From NCBI GenBank assembly GCA_964017185.1, contig OZ024875.1, positions 24,375,456 to 24,439,455 on the forward strand: a stretch of DNA of 64,000 nucleotides, written 5' to 3'. This DNA comes from Rugalucina vietnamica. Taxonomy: Eukaryota > Mollusca > Bivalvia > Lucinida > Lucinidae. Shown here in pieces: positions 20,199 to 31,960 of the stretch (its first letter is position 1; each line of letters begins with the position of its first letter). The notes under the pieces are model-generated. The model saw only the letters and a list, made by a program, of their open reading frames with translations. It searched no databases and was not told the DNA's origin. The translations under genes and the position numbers were made by a program.

Positions 20199-22022
20199 TG
20201 TATGAAACTTCAAATAAAAATTGGTTTTGGTCAATTAAAAATTCTGGTGAGGTGCTCAGTAAATTGAAGTGTAGAGGGTTCCGTGCGACAAGCTTGTCCA
20301 CATATGATTTTTCTACTCTGTATACAACATTACCACATAATCTAATAAAAGAAAAACTTCTGGATTTGATAGAGTGGACCTTCAAAAGGGCATTAAAAAA
20401 CTATGGTTCACTTTATTTGGCATGTAATGACAGAAAGGCTTTTTTCACTTCCTCTGACCAAAGTCGGTATACACTTTGGTCATGTCAGAATGTATGCGAT
20501 GCCTTATCCTACCTCCTTGATAATATTTATATTAGATTTGGGACCAAGTTATACAGACAAATTGTTGGAATTCCGATGGGTACAAATTGCGCACCTCTCG
20601 TAGCTGATTTATTTTTATACTGCTACGAAAGAGATTTCATGGATTCTCTTAACCATGATAATCAAGCTGATGTTATCGAGGCTTTTAATTCCACATCTAG
20701 GTACCTCGATGACCTTTTGAACATTGACAACCCTTATTTTGAAGGTATGGTCAATCAAATTTATCCACCTGAACTTCAGTTGAACAAAGCCAATATCACA
20801 GATACTGAAGCCCCCCCTTTTTAGATCTACATCTTTCTGTTGCAAATGGATTTGTTTCTTCTAAAATTTATGATAAGCGCGATGACTTTGATTTTGATAT
20901 AGTAAATTTTCCTTTTTTGGATGGTGACGTTCCTCGTCGTGCTTCTTATGGTGTATACATTTCGCAACTTATTAGGTTTGCTAGAGTCTGCAATCATGTT
21001 ACAGACTTCAACGCTCGAAATAAATGTTTAACGGCAAAACTTCTCCAACAGGGCTATCGGTATCATAAACTTCGAAAAACATTTTCTAAATTTTATCGTA
21101 GACACTATGAATTGATTTCCAAATATAATGTTGGGTTAAAGACTCTTTTAAGTGAGGGCCTTTCGGAACCTGAATTTTATGGTGACTTGGTTTACAAATT
21201 TAAGAAACTTAAAGGAATTAATGATTTTTCTTTTCAGTTCAGAAAAATCATAACACGTTACAGACGTATAGGTTATAACTTAAATGTTATGCGACAGTCT
21301 GCATGCTTAGTTTTTAACCCAATCATGGTTGATAACTATGCTGCCTTCTTTAATTGCACGCCGGTGGGTCGGGCGTCAGACTCTATGATGGCCCCGACAT
21401 AAAGCTATTCATTTTAGTTGGTTGGGGCCGGAGCTTCTTGTCTGTTGCTTGGCCCACCGGGGTTCAACTGGTGTTTTTCTTTTGCTCCGGAGTTAGTAGG
21501 TTATTCGGCGCCCAGGGATCTCCATCGTCGGGCAGCTTACTCAGTCTGTGAGTCCTGGTTTTTGATTCATCAGGATGTTTATCATGATTTATTTGTTTGT
21601 TCTTGATGATTCATTGACTAGTTAGAGATTCACCACGAGGACCAAATAACTAACTAAATGTTATGAACCACTGCAGAAGCTGAGGGTGAGGTTATGGCCA
21701 TGTAAAACCGGTTTAAGCCCGCCAGTAACTTTGTGTTACTGATCGTTCCAAGTCGATACTTCTGTGGTGGTTCTTTTTGTTTTATGTCTTGGTGTATAAA
21801 ATTTTTTTGTGCTGTTGGCGCCTTATGTATGTTTTCATATTTTTAGTTAAGTTAAGGTAACTGAGTGGCCACCTATTGGGAAAATAGCTGCTCATTCGGC
21901 TTACGATATGTTTCATGGTATAAGTACCTGATTGTTGGTTTGGTTTTTTCCCACCTCGGTTTTTGGAGTGGGAATCTTTTTCTGATTGCGCCTTTTCCTG
22001 ATCTTTGCCTACTTGTACCTTT
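20199..22022 (+). mobile_element. Naiad element N2, 5'-truncated
   Basis: It starts in the RT (YETSNKNWFWSIKNSG) and runs through motif A (TYDFSTLYTTLPH), VGIPMGTNCAPLVAD and RYLDDLLNID. A run of seven C at about 20812 shifts the frame by one base; RT then continues to about 21402 (KIYDKRDDFDFD, YGVYISQLIRFARVC). A 0.6-kb 3' untranslated part follows, ending TGCCTACTTGTACCTTTT. It contains a conserved hairpin whose arms start GAACCAC and end GTGGTTC (21664-21778). It is inserted in LINE A ORF1 between AGGT and TTACTTAG with little or no target duplication. It is better preserved than N1 in the RT. Confidence 0.9.
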
Positions 22023-22140
22023 TTACTTAGAAAACGACGTTCCAGTTCACCAACGGAAAATGAAGAGCAATTTGCGTACAATCGTTAATACTTTAGGTAA
22101 AGATAAACTTAAGCTCTAAAGGTCGAGGATCATACGAGAC
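22023..22140 (+). pseudogene. LINE A ORF1, piece between N2 and the TTAA element
   Basis: Reads YLENDVPVHQRKMKSNLRT and then GKDKLKL, matching the continuation of ORF1 in the first copy at 17562-17655. It ends at the TTAA where the next insertion lies. Confidence 0.8.
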
Positions 22141-22868
22141 TTAAGGACTTATGGGTGGTCACTGTATATACATAATTGAAGATTTACCTGTATAAAAAAG
22201 CATTGTTTATTTTGTCAACAATGCTACATTCTTTAGCATGCTTTATCATGGGACTATTGAATATGTTGCAAATACATGGATTTGTGTATACATGATTGTG
22301 GAATGAGTGTTCAGCTCAGAGCAAGTGAGTCATTTTTCAGTTACTTCCGGGTTGAAATCGTCGGACTCATTTTTCTTAGCTTTTTGAAAAAAATAAGACA
22401 GATTTTTCGATGTAGTCATTGACTTCAATTATTTAAGAACCTGAAACAAAAGGCATGTCATCTTTCAGCAAACAATAAGCGCACACGAGCCGCCCCAAGT
22501 TACCCACTTTCAGAATTTTCCAGAAAAATATGTTTACACTAACTTTTCCCAGAGAAATACATTTCCATGACCCCAAAATAACCCTTTTTTTGTCAGATTA
22601 TGCATCCTAGACATTTAGGCTTTGCGTAATTTTTATTCAAATGCATTCCATTTTCCAGGAAATGGGTCCAACGAAAACCAGTTACATTTCCAATTTTACA
22701 CCAAGCTATTTAAAATTTTAAAATAATAACTATATTGAGTCATTCCTAGAATCAGTGGCGTCTATTAGCAATAAATACACATCATCATTTGATTGACAGA
22801 TTCAAGAAAACAGTAGATTTCTGTTTTACATACCCCACCCACTCATGTCAATATTGATAAATCCTTAA
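22141..22868. mobile_element. TTAA-flanked 720-bp element inside LINE A
   Basis: The uninterrupted first LINE copy reads GAGACTTAAGCTACAAGG. Here TTAA is duplicated (22141-22144 and 22865-22868) around 720 bp. The ends are weakly inverted: GGACTTATG at the left and the complement of GGATTTATC at the right. Together with the TTAA duplication this fits a piggyBac-type non-autonomous element. No transposase frame exists. Part of it (about 22605-22730) recurs around 58646 and 60370-60430. Confidence 0.8.
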
Positions 22869-23235
22869 GCTACAAGGGTCCAGGATCATACCAGCTGGTG
22901 TTAATGATTTAGAACAATATACAAATAACCCAGAAAATGAGCGTATGCAGCAAAATAGATCATATCACAATGAGCGTTATGACGCGAAATCTGTAGCAAG
23001 ACGTCACCGATCCAGAAACGCCCACCACCAGGAGCACGACATATCACGTGACACAACCCGTCACGAAAATTACTATTACCCCCATTATAGACAGAACGAT
23101 AGAGATAGACAGGATGATCGTGACAGGCGTACTCGATGTCAAGGTGACAGCAGGAGGCGAACATATAGGTCAGATGCGGGTTTTGGAATCCGAATGGTTT
23201 TAAAAATGACAAATATTCTGAAAATTATATTATAA
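22869..23235 (+). pseudogene. LINE A ORF1, basic C-terminal tail
   Basis: This segment is rich in Arg, His, Tyr and Asp (ARRHRSRNAHHQEHD, YYYPHYRQNDRDRQDDRDRR). It follows the RNA-binding domain in the first copy too, though it is truncated there. Such a charged tail would bind nucleic acid. The frame is open here for 96 residues from 22945. The ORF2 endonuclease begins just after it. Confidence 0.7.
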
Positions 23236-23815
23236 GGAAAGCATGCCTAGACCCATTGAATCTTGATGTGATCGGAATTGCAGAATCTCACCTGCGAGAA
23301 AATACACTTTTGGAAGTGGATGACTACAATTGGCACGGAAACGACAGGAACGATACATATAGGCCTTCAAGTAAGGGTAGCGGTGGCGTGGGTCTTTTCG
23401 TGAGAAAAAGCTTATATACCGAGTTCAACATATCAAATATACGTTCTGACACAGAGGGAATATTGTGGATTGAACTTCATCATAAAACAACAAAAGAGCT
23501 CTTAAGATTCTGTGTATGTTACCTACCACCAAATAATTCATCTAGAAACATTAATTCAGAAGAGTATTTACACCCTAATGTATATGAATTTCAAAATGAC
23601 TCTATAATTACTATTTGTGGGGACTTCAACGCCAGGGTCGGCGACCAAGAAGATTTTATAGCTGGAGTGGATGTATTACCAGTACGAGAGATTGTAGATT
23701 TTACCAAAAACAGTTCTGTGATGTTTTAACAGACTTTCTTTAAGCACAAACATGTGTAGAAATAGCAAATCAAACAATGATACTAGTATTTCATCAAAAG
23801 GGTCTGCAGTAGTAG
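23236..23815 (+). pseudogene. LINE A ORF2, APE-type endonuclease
   Basis: The frame reads NLDVIGIAESHLRENT, GGVGLFVRKSLYTEF, FCVCYLPPNNSS and ITICGDFNARVGD. The AESHL glutamate and GDFN Asp/Asn are catalytic positions of the LINE exonuclease/endonuclease/phosphatase fold, which nicks the target for reverse transcription. A frameshift and stop lie near 23700-23730. Naiad N3 interrupts the sequence at about 23816, after SKGSAVV. Confidence 0.85.
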
Positions 23816-24767
23816 AAAGGTACAAGTAGGCAAAGATCAGGAAAAGGCGCAATCAGAAAAAGATTCCCACTCCAAAAACCGAGGTGGGAAAAAACCAAAC
23901 TAACAATCCGGTACTTATACCATGAAAACATATCGTAAGCCGAATGAGCAGCTATTTTCCTAATAGGTGGCCACTCAGTTACCTAAACTTAACTAAAACA
24001 TGAAAACATACATAAGGCGCCAACAGCACAAAAATTTAACACCAAGACATAAAACAAAAAGAACCACCACAGAAGTATCGCCTTGGAACGATCAGTAACA
24101 CAAAGTTACTGGCGGGCTTAAAACCGGTTTTACATGGCCATAACCTCACCCTCAACTTCTGCAGTTCTTCGGTCCTCGTGGTGAATCACTAACTAGTCAA
24201 TGAATCATCAAGAACAAACAAACAAATAAATCATGATAAGCATCCTGATGAATCAAAAACCAGGACTCACAGATTGAGTAAGCTGCCCGACTATGGAGAT
24301 CCCTGGGCGCCGAATAACCTACTAACTCCGGAGCAAAAGAAAAACACCACTTGAACCCCGGTGGGCCAAGCAACAGATAAGAAGCTCCGGTCCCAACCAA
24401 CTAAAATGAATAGCTTTAAGTCGGGGCCATCATAGGGTCTGACGCCCGACCCACCGGCGTGCAATTAAAGAAGGCAGCATAGTTATCAACCACGATTGGG
24501 TTAAAAACTAAGCATGCAGACTGTCGCATAACATTCAAGTTATATCCCATACGTCTGTAACGTGTTATGATTTTTCTGAATTGAAAAGAAAAATCATTAC
24601 TTCCTATAAGTTTCTTAAATTTGTAAACCAAGTCACCATAAAATTCAGGTTGCGAAAGGCCCTCACCTAAAAGCGTCTTTAACCCAACATTATATTTGGA
24701 AATCATAGTGTCTACGATAAAATTAAGAAAAGTTTTTTCGGAGTTTATGGTACCTATAGCCCTGTTT
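23816..24767 (-). mobile_element. Naiad element N3, 5'-truncated
   Basis: On the minus strand it carries only the RT C-terminal region (24706-24416: ISKYNVGLKTLLGEG, FKKLIGSNDFSFQFRK) and the 3' untranslated part, ending at the AAAGGTACAAGTAGGCA complement near 23816. It is inserted in LINE A with a likely 3-bp TAG duplication (before 23816 and at 24769-24771). It is highly similar to N1 and N2 in both parts. Confidence 0.9.
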
Positions 24768-26870
24768 TAGTGCCGTATGAACATATAAATAGATACAGTA
24801 ATTTTGAAGTTATTTTAGCAAGAGATGCCATACAGCGTAGTCTAGACATCCAGAGCCTGGGACAGTCGTCGATTCCGGATCATTCGCTCTTATTTGGGAA
24901 CTCTCGCTTAAAACGGATACAAAAGATAGTTAACGAAGAAGGCATTAAAAGTCGCCAAACATACGTAAAATATAACAAACATAATATACCGGCGGAATTC
25001 ATGAGGACTACTGGTGTGTTGTCCAAAATAAATGACATGATACTGAAACTAGAAAACAACCAAAACGAACAGGCGTGGATAGTGTCTATAGTAATTTTAC
25101 GAACACCCTAGAAGATGAAATGAAAACATTTTTAAACCCAAAGGACAATAACAATTGACAGAACAAATAATAAAACACGTCGTGCAAAAACCCTGGTGGA
25201 ACAAGGAGTTAAGTCGGCTATGGAATGATCTGTGTGTATCCGAAAAGTTATGGTTAAAATGTGACATTTAGTCTGAAAAGGTCCATAAAAAGAAGTTGTA
25301 CGTCGAAAAACGGAAATTGTTTGACAGATGCGTTCAACGAAGTAAAAGACAGTATTGGATTGAAAAACAGAACGAATTAGTGGCTTCTTGTGATAAGTCA
25401 GATCATCTAACAAGGCAAATTCTGACATTAATCATAATAAAACGGAATGCGCAGATTGGGAAAATGACTTGACGTTCGCAAAGCAGTGCAGTCATTAAAC
25501 AAAAACAAATCTGCAGGATATGATAATATTCCCGCGGAAGTTCTTCAATCAGATACATGTATATACTTCCTACATAGATTCTGTGTATGTTTCGAGACAG
25601 GAAAAATCCCGGAAGCATGGGAATATGACATAATAACACGCTTATTGAAAGACCCAACTTCGGACCCTAGAACTCCAATGACTTACAGAGGAATAACAGA
25701 TACGTCCGCTCTTTATAAAGCATACTACAATGTGTTAAATCAGCGACTTACATTCTGGGTGGAAAGAGCGGGTAAGCTGTCGGATTTCCAGAATGGATTT
25801 AGATCTATCGACTATAACGTCCATTACAGAAAATCGGAAGTCGGTGAAAAAAATCTACATATGTTGCGTTTGTAGACTTCAGTAAAGCATACGACGCATT
25901 GAACAGGGAGGTTCTGTGGACTAAACTTAAGTCTTATGGAATTAACGGGAAAATGTTTCAGGCACTAAAGTCCTTAATATAGAAGTGTAAAGTGTGCAGT
26001 GAAAATAAATTGCATTAAAACGGATTGGTTCCGCGTGGAATCTGGACTCAAGCAGGGCTGGATATTGTCGACATTGTTATTTAATTTGTATCTGAACGAT
26101 CTTAGTACCATTCTATCAACTGTGGATAAAGGGATAATGATAGATGATAATGCCCGTATAAATCACTTATGTTATGCTGACGACCGTATTCTAGTGGCAG
26201 AAACTGAACGTGATCTACAGAATCTACTTGATATACTGGCAGCCTGGTGTAAGGAAAACTGCATGACAATTGATTTTAACAAAACCAAAGCGATTCACTT
26301 CAGGAACAAGGCTACCGTCTTTTCAATTTACATGTCGAGAAACACCCATTGAATATACAGATATGTGCAAATATTTGGGCCTTGTTCTTAGTGAACATCT
26401 GGATTATAGTGTAACAGCAAAGTTTGTGGCGCAGTCAGCAACACGAGCACTTGGACTTCTAATTTCAAAATTCAAACAGATGGGTGGAATGCCTTTCGAT
26501 GTTTACAAGAAACTATTCAATACTACAGTTTGGTCTGTGGTCAGTAATGGTACAGCTATTTGGGGAACAAGAGAATTCTCTGTGATAAATACTGTACAGA
26601 ATAAAGTTTGTCGCTTTTTCCTCGGTGTTTGCAAGTACACACCAAACGCCGCCGTTAATGGGGACATGGGGTAGGTACCGCCACGTCAAACAGCTAAAAT
26701 CCGTTTTAAGTCATTGGTTTTGCCTGAATCATATCAATAATCGATAATGTGGGGATTTAAGTAGGACCGAAGAACTAACTAAATGCTAACAGAGCAACTA
26801 CTTTCTTGGTACTAATCTCAACAGAGTCATAAGAGGAAATGTTTTGTTCTCATGTAACAGCTGCGTATGA
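24768..26870 (+). pseudogene. LINE A ORF2, linker and reverse transcriptase
   Basis: After N3 the frame resumes VPYEHINRYSNFEV. RT begins at about 25486 (NKNKSAGYDNIPAEVL) and continues with TYRGITDTSALYKAYYNVL and DFQNGFRS. In the next frame is VDFSKAYDALNREVLW (motif A), then ESGLKQGWILSTLLFNL (motif B) and HLCYADDRILVAE with an intact YADD (motif C), CMTIDFNKTKAIHF and MCKYLGLVLSEHLDYS. Frameshifts occur near 25110, 25440, 25875, 26335 and 26670, with a stop near 25980. The C-terminal part (HVKQLKSVLSHWFCLNHINN) can be followed to about 26750 and faintly to 26870. Inactive. Confidence 0.85.
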
Positions 26871-27157
26871 AGCTAACACTCGCTGTAGAAGCCGCTTTGA
26901 TTCTCAAAGCAGTACAAATTCTATTACTGGTCTGTGGGTCCCAAGCCCTTAGCAATCACAAGATCGTGATCTTCTTCTTCCCCTTCATGTGCGAACAGAA
27001 ACTCTGAAACCAGCACTGTTATGTAAATAAAATAAAGCGACAATAACACATGTTGTATGGGTTATACCAGTGCAATGAAGAATCCCAGTGGTTTCGCAAG
27101 CATCAGTCCTTCAAACAACTCATTCCACAGAAAGTTCATTTCTAGTGATATGTTTTC

Positions 27158-27671
27158 GTAGTGTAACGTGCGGCCGAAACAAGCCACAGAAACCCCGTCG
27201 GTGGAAAAGCATGCTCATCCACCAAGGGTGGTTTACTGCGCTATATACCTAACACTCTAATCACAAAGTTTCGAGTTTCTAATTTGCATATTACTACCCG
27301 CTAATGTGCCGCTAATACGTTGCACCAACGTATTCTACAAGGGAGACTATCCCGTTACAATACTTCCCCCTCCGAGAAGACTCGCCCCGAGTCTTGGCCT
27401 GGAGACTACATGGGTAAGGCAACTCCGTTCTGGCAGTTGTCATCATCCCACCGCTGCCACCAAATGTAGCGAACAGCCGAGCTAAGCCACAGCAAACCCC
27501 GTCGGTGGAAAAGCATGCTCATCCACCAAGGGTGGTTTACTGCGCTATATACCTAACACTTACTCGAATCACAAAGTTTCGAGTTTCTAATTTGCATATT
27601 ACTACCCGCTAATGTGCCGCTAATACGTTGCACCAACGTATTCTACAAGGGAGACTATCCCGTTACAGTAG
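27158..27671 (-). mobile_element. Miniature LTR retrotransposon (TRIM-like), tRNA-Leu primer site
   Basis: Two direct repeats of about 200 bp (27162-27359 and 27465-27667) start TGTARCG and end CGTTACA. GTAG is duplicated outside (27158-27161 and 27668-27671). The internal region is only 105 bp. On the minus strand it begins, two bases after the LTR, with TGGTGGCAGCGGTGGGAT (complement of 27445-27462). This is an exact 18-nt complement of the 3' end of animal tRNA-Leu with CCA. It ends with the purine tract GGAGGGGGAAG just before the other LTR. There is no coding capacity, so enzymes must be supplied in trans. The LTRs differ slightly, so the insertion is not brand new. Confidence 0.9.
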
Positions 27672-28956
27672 TAGCACTCAGTACTAGTCAGTAGCCGGAG
27701 GTTTGGAGAGACTGACATTTTGTTACTATATATTTAGATCTACTAGCATCTGTTTTCTGTTCCGGTCTTCTGTGTTGAAATTTTGCAGGACGGAAGCACT
27801 GTTAATTTGGACAGTTTCTCAGTTGTTGATGTGGTTGGTCATGTGTAGTTCCACTACGGGCCTTATCCAATGTCTGGTATGAATCGGCTTATTCATTTTA
27901 AAGTGATGCTGTTTCACTTACACTATTGCAGAAAGGCATACGTGAAGATAAAATAAGACTTGCATGAATTGGTAACTGTTCACAATGATAACATGTATGC
28001 ATTGGCGTTCTTGCAACTGCATATCTAGAAATCGTACTCCGCCACCGAATCGTATATCATTTTCTCCAGCTTTGTCCGAAAGTGCATTCACATACGACAA
28101 AATAAATAAAAAGAATGGAACGAAACCCCAGTTGTTGGATAATCATACTTGGTGGTAATTTCTCACCCACCAGACAAGCATATCCCTTTGTGTGCCTGTC
28201 TGAGATATTTCTGTCTCAGTACTAGTACAAATTTAGCTGTCTCAAAATGCCAATCATTTCTGTATTTAGCCAATAGAAATGTACACCTCAGCTTACTTCC
28301 ATATAAGGAAGTGATGAGCTAGGTGTCAACTGTCAGAGACAAAAATAGCCCAGCAGGTGTTAATTTCAAGAAGATATCAAGATTAATTGTAGTCTGCTGC
28401 TCCCATAAAATCTAAAAATTTAATTTTGCCGGGAATTTTGTGAATAAAACAAAATGATGATTTAATATTTTTGTAAGGTGAGTGCAAATACAAAATTATT
28501 TTTATTTTGTTTCACTGGCTAATTTGCATATTGTTTTGTGTCCAAACAAAATGGCTGCCTGAACAGAAATTGAAGCATACTCAGAGTCAAAATGTTTTAA
28601 AAGGTGGGTGAGAAAAATAACCAATGATGGTGACTTGAATAATCAGAAAACTTGCCTGAGATTTCCTTATCTCGGCCTCAACCCCATCATAGATTCTTTT
28701 AATCCCTTACTGGTTTTCTTTGTCTGGATAGGGCGGACTACGCATTGTTTGTGCTCTTGGTCAGTCCTCACTTATCAAGGTTACTCTGTGCTATATTAAG
28801 GCATCTTTTTTCCCAGATACAATATGTTGAGATGACTATCTGAGATTATACATCTTTTTTGGGATGTGCATGTGGAACCATTACAACTAGACTGTGACAG
28901 CATAATTGAACAATGTATCTGAAATGGTATATCTGTAGGTTACTCACGAATCGTGA
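27672..28956. other. Mostly unassigned DNA with a weak inverted repeat
   Basis: Around 28150-28180 and 28595-28640 a TTCTCACCCACC block appears in inverted orientation, each with an adjacent AACCA- or TTGGT-type word. This could be the ends of a decayed element of about 0.5 kb. Nothing else is recognisable. Confidence 0.4.
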
Positions 28957-31253
28957 ACCATAAAAATGTCGAAAGTCGAGAAAAACGAGGGGAAAACTAT
29001 AGCCATTGCAAGGTATTGGATGGGTTATAAGATATATCTTGCAACCCTGAAATCAGTTTTCATGTCAGTGTTGTCAGAGGGGCCATCGAAATGCCCTAAA
29101 ATATTGTCCTCAACAATGATCTAAAATTACGTAATTTTCACACCCACCTCTAGTGTGATTCTAAAGAATAGGTTGTACTCGCATAAATGTTCATATACCA
29201 TCAATTGCATGCTCTAGAATACTATAATTGGCCTGATAGTGATGCATGGACCTAGCAATTTAATCTTTATACCTATTATCCAAGTCATTGAAATTGCTTA
29301 TTCATGAAAATTTATGAAACACACAATAAGTCGGAGAAAAATCTTTGAAAAATAGGGGGTGTACGTACAAAATCACTTGTACCATAGCTGTTAACAAACC
29401 TAGGATGCTGAAAGAAGTATCAAATGAATGTTATGGCAATGTTCTATGACCTTAAAGTCTCATATAAGGATGATCTGATTACTAATTTCTTGAATTTCAA
29501 TGAAAACTTCATAAAAAGGAATGAAAAAGTGGAACAAAATAGATAGGTAAAACTACAAAATGACTTGTATTTCGGCAACCCTAAGCCCTTACATGCTTAA
29601 AATGGCATCAAATGATTGCTAGGGCAATTATACCATCATCTACTACAATATATAAGTCATTTGATTTTTTTTTATCTTATGAATGTTTACAAAATCTTTC
29701 GAATTTAGAGGAAAATTACGGGAACATTAAGGCGGTATACATACTTAGTCACATGTATCTTGGCTACTGATAGACCTGGAGAGCTATATTTGGTATCGAA
29801 TGATTGCTGGGACAATGTTCTATACCATGCAATCTGATATTTAAAATATTAGCTTTTACTGTAGAATGGATATTTATGAGATTTATATAAATAAGTGAAA
29901 AATCAACGAAAATGAAGGGGGTATACCAACAAAGTGGCGTATGTCTCGACTACCAATAGCTGTAGAGAACTCAAACGGTATCAATAAATAGCTAGGACAA
30001 TGTTTTATTGCCGTGCATTCATGCAGGCCTGCTTTCTGACAACCTAGAGTCAATAAATTTTGTTGGAGCACAAGCTTCAATTTTCTGTTTATATTATAAA
30101 TTTTCGAAATTTTTATTTAACATTTGCATAATTAAAAAATATAGTTAGGCTATCAGACTGCATGACAGTAGTGCACTATCCTAACATTCTATTGGTACCA
30201 TTTTCAGCGCTGTTAGAAAATTGACAGCTGAGATATAAGCGATTTTGTTGGTATTCACCCGCATATTTTGTAGATTTTTCTCTTATTTATATAAATCTCA
30301 TTAATATCCATACGACAAAAATCACTGACGATTTATATTTCAGATTAAATGGTTATAGAACAGTGTCCCAGCAATCATTTGACACCAATTATAGCTGTGT
30401 AGGTCTATCAGTAGTCAAGATACATTTGATTTTCTATGTTTACCGCCTTATTTTTTTCCGTAATTTTCCTCTCCATTTGAAAGGTTTTGTTAATATTCCT
30501 AAAAGAAAAAATCAAATGACTTAAATATTGTAGAACATGATGGTATATTGTTGTCAAAGCAACCATCTGATGCCATTTTAAGCATGTTAGGACTTATGGT
30601 TGCCGAGATACAAGTCATTTTGTAGGATTACCCATTTAATTTCCCACTTTTTCATTCCTATTTATAACATTTTCATTAAAATTCATGAAATTGAAAATTA
30701 GATCATTCTTGTGTGAGACTTTAGGGTCCTAGTATATTGTCACAGCATTCATTTAATACTTTTTCCAGCATCCTAGTTTCGTTAACAGCTATGATACAAA
30801 TCATTTTGTGCGTATACCCCCTATTTCCCTATTTTTTTTTCTCGATTTATTGTGTGTTTTATTAATTTTCATGAATATGAAAAATCAATGATTTATATAA
30901 TAGGTATTAAGATTAAACTGCTAAGACGATGCATCACTATCAGACCAATTTTAGTATTCTAGAGCATGCTATTGTTGGTAAATTAATATTTTTGTGAGTA
31001 CAGCCTATTCTTTAGAACCACACTAGGAGTGGGTGTGTGGGTGTGGAAACTTATGTAATTTAACATCACCTAAGTGTTCATTGTCGAGGACAATATTTTA
31101 TGGCATATGGGTGGTCCATCTGATCACACTGGCAGCCATAGAAATTGGTTTCAGGGATGCATGATGGATCTTATAACCCAGCCAATACCTTGAAATGGCT
31201 ACACATTTCCCTCACGTTTTTCCTTGATTTTCGACATTTTTACTGAAATTCGT
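28957..31253. repeat. Giant inverted repeat, arms about 1.1 kb
   Basis: The left arm (about 28957-30060) and right arm (about 30150-31253) match in inverted orientation along their length. Examples are AATCGTGAA..TAAAAATGTCGAAA at the left end and its complement near 31230-31250, and CTTATTTATATAAATCTCAT near the centre. Each arm is made of related modules of about 185-190 bp, starting with ATCAAATGATTGCT.G.ACAAT blocks (29418, 29604, 29795, 29980). There is no coding frame. It is a fold-back structure, either an element or an inverted duplication of a tandem array. Confidence 0.85.
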
Positions 31254-31960
31254 GAATATGCAAACGAGATAATTTTCATTTAGACTCATGACATCAATTA
31301 ATTTGTCATATGATATTACTGGTTCAATAAAACATGTGTCATAATGATAGTTTGGGTCTGAAATTAGTTTATTACAGATTTTAACGATTTTTCTGCCATC
31401 TTTAATGTTTTCATTAAAGTTCATGAATATGCAAATAAGATATATTGCATTACTTAACACAGAATGTAAGGGCTATATAAAAGCTTTAAAATGAGGCCAG
31501 GTTTAGTGGTCTAGCATAGTTAACAACGGATATATGACCAATGTTGTATGTACACCCCCATGCTCAAAAATCATGTTAACAGTTGCCAAGAAAACCATGC
31601 ATTTTCTCATAGTGCAAACAAGTTTATCTTTGCGGACAAAAATTATTGGCATTTCTTTGGTCAAAATGAATGATTTGGCACCCATGAAAAATTGCCCTGG
31701 GAGTGTAAGGTAGGTCTTATTAGCTCCCGGTGTACCACAGTGTTTATCTGTTTTTTTTTTCACTTTCGGCTATTTTCCATGTTTTCATTAATATTCATGA
31801 ATATGCAAAACAGAAAATTTGCAAATCTTAACATGAGATGAAAGGGACTTATATGTGCTTTAATTTGATACCATATTCAATGGTTTAAGGCAAGCACTTG
31901 CTGAGATATGATTGATCTTGTATGTATAACCACATTTCCGTGCTATTTTAAAAGGGGGTC
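31254..31960 (-). repeat. Further 190-bp-type modules beyond the inverted repeat
   Basis: Blocks such as TTTTCATTAA.TTCATGAATATGCAAA.A.A recur at about 31230, 31400 and 31780, each followed by GTTAACA or TGAGATATGAT-type sequence. They continue the right-arm modules without a matching left partner. Confidence 0.65.

Larger units (their letters stand above)
18640..26870 (+). mobile_element. Long LINE A copy, interrupted by three insertions
   Basis: A pyrimidine-rich leader (about 18640-18891) is followed by ORF1 (18892-20198, 22023-22140, 22869-23235), an APE endonuclease (23236-23815), and the endonuclease-RT linker with RT (24768-about 26870). Insertions: Naiad N2 (20199-22022), a TTAA element (22145-22864) and Naiad N3 (23816-24767). 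Removing these restores the order of the ORFs by alignment with the first copy. Many frameshifts and stops remain, so the copy is inactive. No 3' tail was recognised. Confidence 0.85.
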
